DNA of 31,827 bases from JBMORL01 sp049322335. Its GTDB lineage: Bacteria; Bacteroidota; Bacteroidia; Flavobacteriales_D; UBA2798. Both the position numbers and the translations under genes were made by a program. Shown here piece by piece: positions 13,827-24,066 of this stretch. The stretch spans positions 1-31,827 of the forward strand of contig JBMORL010000011.1 in the NCBI GenBank assembly GCA_049322335.1. The letters are read 5' to 3'. Position 1 is the first letter of the stretch. Each line of letters begins with the position of its first letter. The notes beneath the pieces were generated by a model, which was given only the letters and a program-made list of their open reading frames with translations, searched no databases and was not told the DNA's origin.

Positions 13827-14246
13827 ATGAAACACTTTTTTATTTTACTGTTGAGTATTTTCGCTATCAGTGTATCATTCGGGCAGGAGATAACAAACAG
13901 CAATGGAGATACCATCGGTGCGTATGACGCATCCCATTCCGTTATCCGTTCCAATGATTCATCTGTTCTTCTGAAGTTTGAAAGCGATGGAGATATTTTT
14001 GACATGAACAACGACCTCGTTGCCCACTTTAACAATTCCACCGGAGAGTTTACTGATTTGAATAATGATGTTATCGGAATCATCAGTTCTTCAGGTGAAA
14101 TAGAAAATGCAGCGGGGTCCGTACTTGGTTCGATTAGTGCAACCGGGGTGCTAACCGATACAGGAAGTTCAACGATAGCCAATGCCAATGGTATTGATAA
14201 CTATAAAATAGTATACCTTTTTTGTTTCAGTTCCATTTTTAAATAA
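13827..14246 (+). CDS. Small secreted beta-repeat protein
   Basis: About 139 residues from the ATG at 13827; a GTG at 13821 would add two residues. A clear signal peptide (about 1-19, ending SFGQ) is followed by short repeats of about 12-16 residues with Gly-x-Ile and Asn-Gly/Asn-Asp turns: NGDTIGAYD, GDIFDMNNDLVAHF, GEFTDLNNDVIGII, GEIENAAGSVLGSI, GVLTDTGSSTIA. This pattern resembles the small '5-fold beta-flower' type proteins annotated in Bacteroidota, but I rely on memory of the pattern only. It is the first gene after the cluster promoter and the next gene starts six bases later. The last residues (YLFCFSSIFK) are hydrophobic and unusual for a secreted protein. Confidence 0.75.
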   Translation: MKHFFILLLSIFAISVSFGQEITNSNGDTIGAYDASHSVIRSNDSSVLLKFESDGDIFDMNNDLVAHFNNSTGEFTDLNNDVIGIISSSGEIENAAGSVLGSISATGVLTDTGSSTIANANGIDNYKIVYLFCFSSIFK

Positions 14247-14252
14247 GCGGTT

Positions 14253-17180
14253 ATGAAAAATTCAAGCACACATATTTTGCTCTCTGTCGTTGTCTTTTTT
14301 TTCTGTAAGACAGCATCAGCACAATTCGACTTGCCTGAAATTCCGGATGTGAATACACACCTTGTTATCGCCTCCGGAACTAACGGTGCGCCAACTTTAG
14401 TGGGGGGGGATCGTTTTGGGAATGGTATTTCACGTATCGGTGACCTGGATAACGATGGTATTGAAGATATAGTTATTGGTGCGCCTTTGGATGATGATGG
14501 TGGTACTGATCGCGGAGCTGTATATGTGTGCTTCATGAGGAACGATCGTACTATCCGCGCCTATAATAAAATTTCAAACAGCGATATGGGAACCGATTTG
14601 GCTAACGCAGATTATTTCGGATGGTCGGTAGCGGGTATAGGTGATTTGAACAATGACGGAGAAGAAGATATAGCAGTGGGTACTTTGCAGGACGATGACG
14701 GGGGAACCGACCGCGGAGCAGTGTATATTATTTTTTTAGATTCGCTCGGAAACAAAATTGACCGGGTAAAACTTAGCAATAACACCAATGGTTTTCCCAA
14801 TAATATTGTAGCTAATAGTGGAAATCTTGGTTCTGCGGTGGCGCTTTTGGGAGACATCAACAACGATGGTGTGGATGATCTTGCATTTGGTGCATATAAC
14901 AATACTGTAGGAAGTACCGTTTCCGGCTCGATATATACTGTGCTGATGAATACCAATGGAACAGCAGACACAGCATACCGTATAGCTGAAAATGTAAATG
15001 GTTTTACGGACAATCTTGATGCCAATGATGCCTTTGGTCATTGCATTGCAGGAGCCGGTGACCTGGACGGAGATGGAATACCTGATATGATTGTAGGAGC
15101 CCCGGGAGATGATGACGGATTCTCGGGCGCGGGTGCTATGTATATTTTATATATGGAAAGCAATGGAACAGTTGATACCACCAAAAAACTTGCGCCACCT
15201 TTTTTTAATAAATATTTTCCCTTCAGCACTTCGCTTGATTTCCCGAGGGGAATTGCCATAGCAGATATCAACCAGGACGGGCAACAGGATATTATTGCGG
15301 GTGGACCAACATCTACTTCGCTGGGACAAGTTTTCATCCTTACGCTTGATACGTTGGAAAATGTAACAGCGGCAAAGCGATTCACCGAATTTTCTTCGTG
15401 GACGTATGATTTTCCATCCGGTAATTATCGTTTTGGAATGGCCGTAGCAGCCATGTCTGATTTGGGAAATGACGGGAAACCCGAAGTTCTTGTCAACGCT
15501 GCTTCTCACTCGCAGGGGGCTTCAGCAGAAGGAGCGGTGATTGTATTGACACTTGATTCCCTTGAATATGATATTGAAGAAAATACAGTCAGTAAATTTA
15601 TTAAATATGGAGATTATTCCGGAAATTTTACCGGCACCATGGCCAACGGAGATCAATGGGGAAGAGCTTGTAAGGTGGGCGATGTAAACGGAGATGGCAA
15701 TGATGATATTGCTATCGGTGAACATCTGGATGATGACGGAGGCAGTAACAGGGGTGCTGTGTGGATTTTGTTTTTAGATTCATTGGGATATGTTTCATCA
15801 CAACAAAAAATTTCCAGTTCCACCGGTGGTTTGGGCTCGGGTATTGACAACGAAGATCGTTTTGGCGGATCGCTGGCTGCTCCGGGAGATATTAATGGAG
15901 ACACTATTCCGGATTTGATTGTGGGTGCATTTTTAGATGATGACGGTGGAACCGATAATGGTGCTATTTACATCTTATACCTCAACGCAAACGGAACGGT
16001 AAAAAGTAAAGTAAAAATAAGTGAAACAAGCGGTGGTTTCCAGGGAAACATTTCAACGGGTGGAAATTTTGGAATTTCTGTAGCCTGTATTGGTGATGTA
16101 AATAATGATGGTGTAAATGATCTGGCTGTGGGAGAATTCAAAAGTGACGATGGAGGAACAGACAGGGGTGCTGTGTGGATATTATTTATGACTGCAGCTG
16201 ATACAGTAAGTACAGAACAATCCATCAGTGATACACAGGGAGATTTTACCGCCACCTTTGCCAACTCAGACAACTTTGGTATTTCAGTGAGTAAGATGGG
16301 TGACTTTGATGGAGACACTATTCCTGATATTCTTGTTGGTGCTTACCAGATGGATAACTCAGGTGCTGCTTTTATTCTTTACCTGGGAACAGACGGTAAA
16401 GTAGACGGCTACAAAAAAATAAATTATGCGTCCGGAAATTTTCCTGTGAGTTTACCCAGCGGAGACCAGTTCGGAACTTCGGTAACCATGATTAACGACC
16501 TGGATGGTGATGACATCAATGAAATAATCATCACGCAAAACAAGGCCAAAAGCTACACCCAACAAAAAGGGGGTTTTTGGATCACTTACCTTGACAGTGT
16601 CGGAAATGTGACCAAAGCTAATTTTATCGGTGAAAACGAAAAGCGATTTTATGCTGCCATTGGTGGCGACATATTGGGAACAACGGTTGACTTCTATGGA
16701 ACCAACGATGATGGCCTGCCCGTTATACTGGTGGGAGCTACTTTGGATGATGAAGGGGGAAGCGATCGCGGGGCGGCTTATATGATTACACTATTTCATT
16801 TTTCTCCTGCACAGTCTTTAAATAACTATGTAATGCTGCAACGAAAACTGGATGGTGGACATTACCGCACTCAAAAATATCTCTATTTCAAATACCGCGG
16901 TGAATACAATACCGGTGACCTCAAATTCAATATCTATGATAAAAACCACACACTGGTGGTTTCCAATGTAACTCACCCGACCATCATCACCAACATGCTT
17001 CATAATGATTCTGAAAAAACCATCGGTGAAAATAAATTCCGTATCGATCTTTCCTGTGTGGGAACAGTAGGATATTACATACTTGAAGTAATTAACGAAA
17101 AAGATGAAAAATTCTATTTGCGTATCAGGCGTGAATGGGGATATGGTTGTAACAATCAAATTATAACTCCCGGAAATTAA
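14253..17180 (+). CDS. Secreted FG-GAP (integrin-alpha-like) repeat protein
   Basis: A 975-residue exported protein with a signal peptide (about 1-23, ending ASAQ). Residues about 48-850 contain twelve repeats of the FG-GAP type, each with D-x-FG, G-D-[LIV]-N-x-D-G-x-x-D and a VGAPxDDDGGTDRGAVYIL-like end. The DxDxDG loops are the calcium sites known in integrin-alpha propellers. Two repeats (about 5 and 12) are degenerate. After the repeats comes a C-terminal domain (about 860-975) with a beta-sandwich pattern: LKFNIYDKN, GENKFRIDLS, GYYILEV and FYLRIRR, which resembles a T9SS type A sorting domain but carries an extra tail. A G8 tract lies at 14402-14409 within codons of the first repeat. 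The gene sits in tight order with the RHS-type genes, suggesting joint function at the cell surface. Confidence 0.9.
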   Translation: MKNSSTHILLSVVVFFFCKTASAQFDLPEIPDVNTHLVIASGTNGAPTLVGGDRFGNGISRIGDLDNDGIEDIVIGAPLDDDGGTDRGAVYVCFMRNDRTIRAYNKISNSDMGTDLANADYFGWSVAGIGDLNNDGEEDIAVGTLQDDDGGTDRGAVYIIFLDSLGNKIDRVKLSNNTNGFPNNIVANSGNLGSAVALLGDINNDGVDDLAFGAYNNTVGSTVSGSIYTVLMNTNGTADTAYRIAENVNGFTDNLDANDAFGHCIAGAGDLDGDGIPDMIVGAPGDDDGFSGAGAMYILYMESNGTVDTTKKLAPPFFNKYFPFSTSLDFPRGIAIADINQDGQQDIIAGGPTSTSLGQVFILTLDTLENVTAAKRFTEFSSWTYDFPSGNYRFGMAVAAMSDLGNDGKPEVLVNAASHSQGASAEGAVIVLTLDSLEYDIEENTVSKFIKYGDYSGNFTGTMANGDQWGRACKVGDVNGDGNDDIAIGEHLDDDGGSNRGAVWILFLDSLGYVSSQQKISSSTGGLGSGIDNEDRFGGSLAAPGDINGDTIPDLIVGAFLDDDGGTDNGAIYILYLNANGTVKSKVKISETSGGFQGNISTGGNFGISVACIGDVNNDGVNDLAVGEFKSDDGGTDRGAVWILFMTAADTVSTEQSISDTQGDFTATFANSDNFGISVSKMGDFDGDTIPDILVGAYQMDNSGAAFILYLGTDGKVDGYKKINYASGNFPVSLPSGDQFGTSVTMINDLDGDDINEIIITQNKAKSYTQQKGGFWITYLDSVGNVTKANFIGENEKRFYAAIGGDILGTTVDFYGTNDDGLPVILVGATLDDEGGSDRGAAYMITLFHFSPAQSLNNYVMLQRKLDGGHYRTQKYLYFKYRGEYNTGDLKFNIYDKNHTLVVSNVTHPTIITNMLHNDSEKTIGENKFRIDLSCVGTVGYYILEVINEKDEKFYLRIRREWGYGCNNQIITPGN

Positions 17181-17185
17181 TGGCT

Positions 17186-17830
17186 ATGAAAAAACTGATT
17201 GTATTTTCCCTTTTCGTTTCCAGCGCATTTTTAATTGCGTTTAATATAACAGGAAACGGACATAAGCAGCAGGAGGCATACGTTCCTGAAAAATTATCTG
17301 CACCGGAAATGGTAAAATGGATGGAAGACCCTGCCAATGGTTTTTTAAAAGCCGGGCTATCCAAAGGCATTACCTACGAACTTCTTTTCCGCTCACCGGA
17401 TTACGTGGTAGCACTCGAAAGCCGCGGTAAAAGTATTTCGCCCGAACAATACGAAACCCGGAAAAAAGAAAATGAGAACTTTCTATGCTTTAAACTAAGA
17501 GTAAGTGAAAAAAGAAATCGCTCGGAAGTACTTGCCTATAATATTCAATCGGAAGAAGAATACCATGCCCGTAACATGTATTATTCCTACGAATTTCAGC
17601 AGGACATAAAGCTTATCAATGATATAGATACTATTCCCTGCGGACTTTACCAGTTTGTCAATTCATACGGAACAGCTCCCTATGTGGAAATGCTCTTTGA
17701 GTTTGATATTGAAAAAATAAAACTGCATGAAAACATAACGGTACTGTTACGCGACCGCGTTTTTGCCAATGAAATAAAATTTGATTTTGATACCGATCGT
17801 TTTCTTCATACTCCAAAGCTTGAATTATGA
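17186..17830 (+). CDS. Exported protein of unknown function
   Basis: About 214 residues from Met at 17186; an ATG at 17180 overlaps the FG-GAP stop codon and would add two residues. The N-terminus is a signal peptide or anchor (about 1-20). The rest is a mixed alpha/beta protein, with KLSAPEMVKWMEDPANGF, many charged residues and a beta-rich second half (YVEMLFEFDIEKIKLHENI). I do not recognise a family. It is placed between the FG-GAP protein and the first giant RHS-type protein and overlaps the latter by four bases (ATGA), so translation is probably coupled. A role as chaperone, anchor or partner of the large protein is possible from this coupling only. Confidence 0.8.
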   Translation: MKKLIVFSLFVSSAFLIAFNITGNGHKQQEAYVPEKLSAPEMVKWMEDPANGFLKAGLSKGITYELLFRSPDYVVALESRGKSISPEQYETRKKENENFLCFKLRVSEKRNRSEVLAYNIQSEEEYHARNMYYSYEFQQDIKLINDIDTIPCGLYQFVNSYGTAPYVEMLFEFDIEKIKLHENITVLLRDRVFANEIKFDFDTDRFLHTPKLEL

Positions 17831-20800
17831 AACAGGAAAAACTATTTACAATTACTCCCGTTAACGGATTATACAAGAGAAAATCTCTTTTAAAGGGAAT
17901 TGCCGTTTTGCTGGTAATGAGTTTATCATTCCAGGTGTTTTATCCAACGGCCGCTTATGCGCTCACATCGGGACCCGGGCAACCGGAGTTCAGCAGTTTT
18001 GAGCCTGCATCTACTTCTGATATGGTGGATCTTTATACTGGCGATTTCACTTACAATATTCCATTGCTGAGTATTCCCGGCCCCAACGGAGGTTATCCCA
18101 TTAATCTTGCTTATCACTCTGGTGTGGGTGTGGATGAAGAAGCCAGTTGGGTAGGTTTGGGCTGGACATTGAATGTAGGCGCCATCAACCGGCAAATGCG
18201 TGGTGTGCCCGATGATTTTGCAGGGGAAGATATCACACATAAATATCACACAAGAAGAGACTGGACGGTGGGACTTGATGTGAATCCTTTGTGGGAAAAA
18301 GTTGAAGCATTTGGCTTCCCGTATAATATTGCGGACGTCAACAATAATCCGTTTTCATGGTCAACTCAAATCTACTATAATAATTTTCGAGGACTTGGAA
18401 ATAGGTTGTCGTTAAATTTTAGCAGAAAAAAATCAGGGTATGTAAATCCCGGGTTAGGCATTAATATTGATTCACAAAACGGTATTAGTCTTTCTCCTTC
18501 ATTAGGCGTTGGCGGGGTATTAAAAAAATTTGGACTTAATTTTAGTACTTCAATTAATAACAGAAGCGGCTCACAAGGAGTTAATTTTTCTTCCTCAGCT
18601 ACTAAAAATGATGTAAGCGTTTCAATAGCTCAATTATCATTTGGTATAAATCAATTTGTACCTGAAGTGCAAATGCCTGTAAAGGCAAACACCTATCCTT
18701 TTTCACTTTATATTGGAAATGCACCAATTTTTGGAAAATGGAATGCTGCTTTTCCCCAAATATGGTCCGGTTTCTATTCTGAATCGGAAGTGGCAAATAA
18801 CGGGTTGGTAACAAGCGATGCATTCGGATACCTCAATACACAAAATGCGGCAGCTGATGATATGGTGGATTTTTCGCGAACACCAATAGAATATTCAAAG
18901 CACATTCCTAATCTCGGCCCCTCCAGTTTTAATTATGATATTTATACATTAAGTGGCCAAGGCACAGGTGGAATGTTCCGTCCCGAAAGATCGGATGTAC
19001 GCTTTTTACACGATCCTGATCTTACCCAGGAAAATAATTCTCTTGAATTATCTGTAGAAGCCGCCAATTCAAGTGCTATATACCATGTTGGTGTAGATTT
19101 TTTTGTTGAAAATGGCATTACACAATCCGGTGACTGGACCAATGGAACATCCAATGCCAGTTCTTTGCAGTCTTCTTCTACTGATAAAGATTATGAGCCC
19201 GCCTATTTTAAAATCTATGGGGAGCATACGGGAGATTTTTACAATGATTATCATTCCGATTTTTGGAAAGGCGATAGTGCTGTACGGTTTAAACTGAACA
19301 AAACTTCCGGGGGATGGTACAACGATGAGTATGAACTTACCGATGATTTTGTCTACGATGAAACACATGCGGGTTCACCCAACGCTACAGTAAGTTCTGA
19401 TCTAGCTTTGAAAAATAAAAGACAAAAACGCACCCGCACCATTCACCAGGTGAGCAATGGCGATGCGGATGATTTCGGTTTCGAAAAAAATCTCCAGTAT
19501 TTTAATTCGTCCGGTACATCCACCGCAAAGAATTTTTCACACAACAGCAATCACATTTCCGAAATGCACATTTTGCAACCTGATGGAATGAGGTATTACT
19601 ACGGCCTGCCGGCTTACAACAAAACCCATATTGATCAAAATGGCTCCGTTCCTGATAGTGATTTTGAAAACGGAAAATTAAGAAAATTTTCCACCGTTGC
19701 TTCCAACTCACATTTGCTAAACGTTTCCGGCACCGGGGGAGTCACCACGCAATTTCTCAATCGTACCGAGATACCGGAGTATGTCCATTCCTGGTTATTA
19801 TCTACTGTAGCTTCTTCCGATTATGCAGATGTCACCAGCAACGGTCCTACAGATGATGATCTGGGCTATTGGGTGAAATTCAAATATTCCATGCCGTATA
19901 ACGATTATAAATGGAGGGTTCCTTATCAAAATGCCAATTTCAATGCCGGTTCCACCAACGACCCATTGGATAACACTGCTTATTATTCTTACGGAACAAA
20001 AGAAATTTATTACATCAAAACCATCGAGACCAAAACACACATTGCGGTGTTTTATACTTCCGAAAGGGAAGATGCGCTGGAAGCTTATAGCGAATATGCC
20101 GACAGTTCACAAAAAGGAACGCGGGCGTTGCACAAACTGGACAAAATAGAATTGTATGTAAAGGAAGAATATCAAACCGCGCAAAATCCTGTTCCCATTC
20201 AAACTGTTCATTTTAAATACAGTTATGATCTTTGTCCCAATGTTCCCAACAACACAGGCGATGATATCGATGAGGATGGAAACTCAGTAAGCCAGGGGGA
20301 TCCTGACAATGTAAATGCGGATAACGGAAAACTTACATTAACCAAAGTATATTTTACCTATCAGAATTCCGAAAGAGGAAAATCCAGCCCGTACATTTTT
20401 GATTACAATGAAGAAATTTCATCTGAAAACCCGGATTACAATTCACTAAACATCGATCGCTGGGGAAACTATTACGATTTTGAAGGACAATATTACAATG
20501 GCTTATACCCCTACCAGCTTTATCCATCCACTGCACAGGATGAAACAGGTGGTGCCTACAGCGTACCTGTAGGACAATGGAGCGTGAAAAAAATAATCTT
20601 GCCTACAGGGGGAGAAATAAATATAACATACGAATCGGATGATTATGCTTATGTGGAAGATAAGCCTGCCATGCAAATTTTTGATATTGTAGGTTTGGGA
20701 GATGCTGGAGCCCCTTCATCGATTCCCGACAGAAATACATCCGGCACACTTGATATTGGATATACAACAGATGAATTACAGGGGACGAATGATAAATTTT

Positions 20801-23800
20801 ACAGGATATATATAAATCTCGGAAAAAATGCAGGTACTCAACCTGACGAAGTAGCTTGGGTAAAAGAAAAATTGATAGGTGATATAGAGAAAATGTGGTT
20901 TAAAACATATATTGGTCTTAAAAACAGCAGCGATTATGAGTATGTTTCCGGTTATGCTGATATAGTAAGAAGTTCATCGGGAACGGGGCTTACCGATGCA
21001 CAACTATTCGGACTTGAATCAGTCGGTACTGGTTCTCCTAATAATAATGTGGCATATATTACTGTAAAAGCAGTTGATCTCAATGATGTTTTCGGGCAAA
21101 CTCATCCTTTCCGTAAAGCAGCTTACCAGTATTTGAAACTTCAACGGCCCGAATTAATTCATAACTTGATTGTGCAGGATGGAAGTACCGCCTCCCTTAT
21201 TTTTTCGGTAATGGGTATTTTCTTTAACAATTTTTCTGATGTTTTTCAAACGCTCCTGGGAGGATATTATAACTTTTGCCAGGTGAACGGGTATGCTGAT
21301 GATATAAAATTAAATGGCCGTTCTGTTGTACGTTTATTAGAGCCTGACAAGAAAAAATACGGAGGAGGCGTTCGTGTGAAATCTCTAAAAATGTATGACA
21401 ACTGGATAGCTGCTTCAGGTTTTGATGCAGAATATGGTCAGGAATATTTTTACGATACTAACGGTGACGGAACAGGAACCAGCACCGGGGTAGCCTACGA
21501 ACCTTCGGTTTTCCGTGAAGAAAGTGCATTGATAGAACCGATTGAATTCGAACAGTCGCAATTTGCCGGTACCAGCTATAACCTGTTCCTGGAAAAACCA
21601 TTACTGGAAAATTATTACCCGGGAGCATCGGTAGGTTATAGTAAAGTAACTGTGAAAAGCATTGCCCCTGCAGAAGCATCAGCTGCAAGCAATACCATCG
21701 AAAATACAGCAGCGCCTTATTCGGTGTACGAATATTATACACCCAAAGATTTTCCTGTTTATTATGATGAAACCGACATGAACGGTGACCCTGCCATTGT
21801 CCGCCCCATCGTGATTCCCGGGATATTTACCGGTTCCAAGATCAAAAAAGCGCGCAGCCAGGGTTATTGTATCGTAATGAATGATATGGCAGGAAAACCA
21901 AAGGCAGTAGCTTCCTACAGACGTTTTCCTACCAACAATGCTTCCACCAATATGCTTAGCCGGCAGGAATATATTTATCAAACCGTAGAGCCGTATCATT
22001 CCGAAAAAGTAAATAAGCTGAGTAACCGGGTACAAGTGTTGAATAACAGTTCCCAGTTTCAATCAGCTGTTATTGGCGAAACTTTTGATGTATTTGTGGA
22101 TCGCAATGAAAACAAAACCACTTCTACAGGATTTGGCGCTGATTTTAATGTTGAGATAGCTCCGAGTCTCTTTGCGCTAATTCCCATTCCCCGGATGTCG
22201 GAAAGCGAAACCAGTATGAAAACCGTGGTGGTGATGAAAACCATTCACCGGTCGGGAATTTTAAAGGAAACAAAAGTTACTACCGATCAATCCACCATCA
22301 GCACAGAAAACCTGGCGTATGATATACTAACGGGTGATCCCTTGCTTACAAAAGTAACCAATGAACACGATGATCCGATTTACAATTACTCTTATCCTGC
22401 TCACTGGTATTATGCAGGAATGGGCGCTGCCTATAAAAACATCGGGGTAACGTTTACGGGTTTAACATCAGGATCCTATGGGGAAATTACAGGTTTTGGA
22501 ACCGCGAACGTGGGGAATTTCTTTTCACCCGGAGATGAAGTATATGCTATTGTGGGGGGATCAGGAAGCAGATGTCATGTAGTAAAGGTAGACGCTGCCA
22601 ATAACAAAATAGTTTTGGTGTATAATACCGGTGCTTTTTTTAACACCGGGCAAACCATTTCATCACTTAAAATCATTCGCTCAGGTTACAAAAATATGAT
22701 CACAGCATCTGCCGGGTCGGTAAGTTTCAAAAACCTCGTTAACTTCCATACTAACGTACAGAGTGCTGCCGCCAACTATTCGTTTGATCTTAAGTCGGTG
22801 ATCAATGCCATGGCTGTTGAGTTTTCGGAGAGCTGGCAGGTGCCTTGTGAAGGTTGCGGAGAAGGCGTTCCTTCCAATCTTGTGACTTATGCTGTTAATC
22901 CTTACCTGAGCGGACTTAAAGGAAATTTCAGGCCGAAAAAATCGTATGCCTTTATTGTTGACCGCGTGTACAACAATAACTCCAAAGAAGACGGTGTATA
23001 CGAAGATTTTGTTGCGTTCAATTGGGCTAACCCATCGGCAGACAATCGCTGGATAGCTGCAGCAGAAATCACCAAGTATTCACCCTTTGGATTTGAGCTG
23101 GAAAACAAAGATGCACTGGGAATTTTTTCTGGTGCATTATACGGATACAATAAAAACCTGGTGACAGCCATTGCTAAAAATTCACGCTACAACGAAATGG
23201 CCTTTGACGGTTTTGAAGATTATGGCATGATGGATACCTGCGATAATAACACAAGAACCGATAATCATTTCCGGTTTTCGGAAACCGCTGATATGGTATC
23301 CACCTATGCCCATACCGGTAAAAAAAGTTTTAAAGTAATAAATGGCGATTCTTCATACATTTCAAGGACGTGGTATGATATGACGGATTGCGATAGTTAT
23401 ACCGGCAATCCCGGTAATCCTACAGGAACACGCGGCTACTACCAGCGCGATTCATGCGACTGCCTCGGCAAATTCAACCTTCAAAAAGGGACCGATAAAA
23501 AATACGTGGTGAGCGCATGGGCAAAACAAGTGAACGGAGCAACGGTATACACCACTTACGACAAAGCAAAAGTATCCGTTACTTATAATGGAACTACGTA
23601 TGCATCTTCCGTATTTGGAACGTCAGGGCCGATTATTGAAGGATGGCAACGGATTTACGGTGAATTCAATTTACCATCAAACGCAACCGGATTTACACTC
23701 GCACTGAAAAATGAAGGTGGTTCCGGAACTACAGTTTACTTCGATGATCTGCGTATTCATCCCTACAAAGGAAATATGGTTTCCTATGTGTACGATGTCA

Positions 23801-23952
23801 TCACCCTGAAATTACTGGCCGAGCTTGATGCCAACAACTTTGCCACTTTCTATGTGTATGATGAAGCGGGACACCTCAATAAAATCAAAAAAGAAACCGT
23901 TGACGGAATAAAAACCATCAAAGAAGGAAGAATTTCCAACGCAAGACAATAA
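17827..23952 (+). CDS. Giant RHS-shell-type exported protein, first of a pair
   Basis: A 2041-residue exported protein. After a basic n-region and a hydrophobic segment (about 22-46) comes a conserved N-terminal domain (47-135) with FSSFEPASTSDMVDLYTGDF, YPINLAYHSGVG and SWVGLGWTLNVGAINR, a hallmark of the large RHS-type proteins of Bacteroidota and similar to the start of SpvB/TcB-like shells. The middle part is long, beta-rich and poor in classical YD repeats. A jelly-roll, carbohydrate-binding-like domain lies at about 1795-1975 (FDGFEDYG to YFDDLRIHP). The last about 65 residues return to RHS style: YVYDVITLKLLAELD and FYVYDEAGHLNKIKKE. It ends with a normal stop, so it carries no toxin domain. 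I infer that it forms a complex with the second giant protein encoded downstream. Confidence 0.88.
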   Translation: MKQEKLFTITPVNGLYKRKSLLKGIAVLLVMSLSFQVFYPTAAYALTSGPGQPEFSSFEPASTSDMVDLYTGDFTYNIPLLSIPGPNGGYPINLAYHSGVGVDEEASWVGLGWTLNVGAINRQMRGVPDDFAGEDITHKYHTRRDWTVGLDVNPLWEKVEAFGFPYNIADVNNNPFSWSTQIYYNNFRGLGNRLSLNFSRKKSGYVNPGLGINIDSQNGISLSPSLGVGGVLKKFGLNFSTSINNRSGSQGVNFSSSATKNDVSVSIAQLSFGINQFVPEVQMPVKANTYPFSLYIGNAPIFGKWNAAFPQIWSGFYSESEVANNGLVTSDAFGYLNTQNAAADDMVDFSRTPIEYSKHIPNLGPSSFNYDIYTLSGQGTGGMFRPERSDVRFLHDPDLTQENNSLELSVEAANSSAIYHVGVDFFVENGITQSGDWTNGTSNASSLQSSSTDKDYEPAYFKIYGEHTGDFYNDYHSDFWKGDSAVRFKLNKTSGGWYNDEYELTDDFVYDETHAGSPNATVSSDLALKNKRQKRTRTIHQVSNGDADDFGFEKNLQYFNSSGTSTAKNFSHNSNHISEMHILQPDGMRYYYGLPAYNKTHIDQNGSVPDSDFENGKLRKFSTVASNSHLLNVSGTGGVTTQFLNRTEIPEYVHSWLLSTVASSDYADVTSNGPTDDDLGYWVKFKYSMPYNDYKWRVPYQNANFNAGSTNDPLDNTAYYSYGTKEIYYIKTIETKTHIAVFYTSEREDALEAYSEYADSSQKGTRALHKLDKIELYVKEEYQTAQNPVPIQTVHFKYSYDLCPNVPNNTGDDIDEDGNSVSQGDPDNVNADNGKLTLTKVYFTYQNSERGKSSPYIFDYNEEISSENPDYNSLNIDRWGNYYDFEGQYYNGLYPYQLYPSTAQDETGGAYSVPVGQWSVKKIILPTGGEINITYESDDYAYVEDKPAMQIFDIVGLGDAGAPSSIPDRNTSGTLDIGYTTDELQGTNDKFYRIYINLGKNAGTQPDEVAWVKEKLIGDIEKMWFKTYIGLKNSSDYEYVSGYADIVRSSSGTGLTDAQLFGLESVGTGSPNNNVAYITVKAVDLNDVFGQTHPFRKAAYQYLKLQRPELIHNLIVQDGSTASLIFSVMGIFFNNFSDVFQTLLGGYYNFCQVNGYADDIKLNGRSVVRLLEPDKKKYGGGVRVKSLKMYDNWIAASGFDAEYGQEYFYDTNGDGTGTSTGVAYEPSVFREESALIEPIEFEQSQFAGTSYNLFLEKPLLENYYPGASVGYSKVTVKSIAPAEASAASNTIENTAAPYSVYEYYTPKDFPVYYDETDMNGDPAIVRPIVIPGIFTGSKIKKARSQGYCIVMNDMAGKPKAVASYRRFPTNNASTNMLSRQEYIYQTVEPYHSEKVNKLSNRVQVLNNSSQFQSAVIGETFDVFVDRNENKTTSTGFGADFNVEIAPSLFALIPIPRMSESETSMKTVVVMKTIHRSGILKETKVTTDQSTISTENLAYDILTGDPLLTKVTNEHDDPIYNYSYPAHWYYAGMGAAYKNIGVTFTGLTSGSYGEITGFGTANVGNFFSPGDEVYAIVGGSGSRCHVVKVDAANNKIVLVYNTGAFFNTGQTISSLKIIRSGYKNMITASAGSVSFKNLVNFHTNVQSAAANYSFDLKSVINAMAVEFSESWQVPCEGCGEGVPSNLVTYAVNPYLSGLKGNFRPKKSYAFIVDRVYNNNSKEDGVYEDFVAFNWANPSADNRWIAAAEITKYSPFGFELENKDALGIFSGALYGYNKNLVTAIAKNSRYNEMAFDGFEDYGMMDTCDNNTRTDNHFRFSETADMVSTYAHTGKKSFKVINGDSSYISRTWYDMTDCDSYTGNPGNPTGTRGYYQRDSCDCLGKFNLQKGTDKKYVVSAWAKQVNGATVYTTYDKAKVSVTYNGTTYASSVFGTSGPIIEGWQRIYGEFNLPSNATGFTLALKNEGGSGTTVYFDDLRIHPYKGNMVSYVYDVITLKLLAELDANNFATFYVYDEAGHLNKIKKETVDGIKTIKEGRISNARQ

Positions 23953-23983
23953 AAAGTGTTGAACTGAAAAAAGAATGATATGA

Positions 23984-24031
23984 AATATTCATGATTCCCT
24001 AAAAGCAAAACACCCATCGATCATGAATATT
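23984..24031. promoter_or_regulatory. 12-base perfect inverted repeat between cluster genes
   Basis: Arms AATATTCATGAT (23984-23995) and ATCATGAATATT (24020-24031) pair perfectly over 12 bases, with a 24-base loop. The site lies in the 114-base gap after the first giant gene, the only sizeable gap in the plus-strand cluster. There is no T-run, so it is not a standard terminator. It could be an operator or an mRNA structure that sets relative expression of the two halves. Confidence 0.6.
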
Positions 24032-24066
24032 CCATGTGACAGATAAAAAACAAAAAACATATACAC

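Noticed and set aside
14612..16318. Several minus-strand ORFs rich in PPSSS motifs opposite the FG-GAP gene
   Set aside because: The repeated motif is the antisense translation of the DDDGG codons of the FG-GAP repeats.
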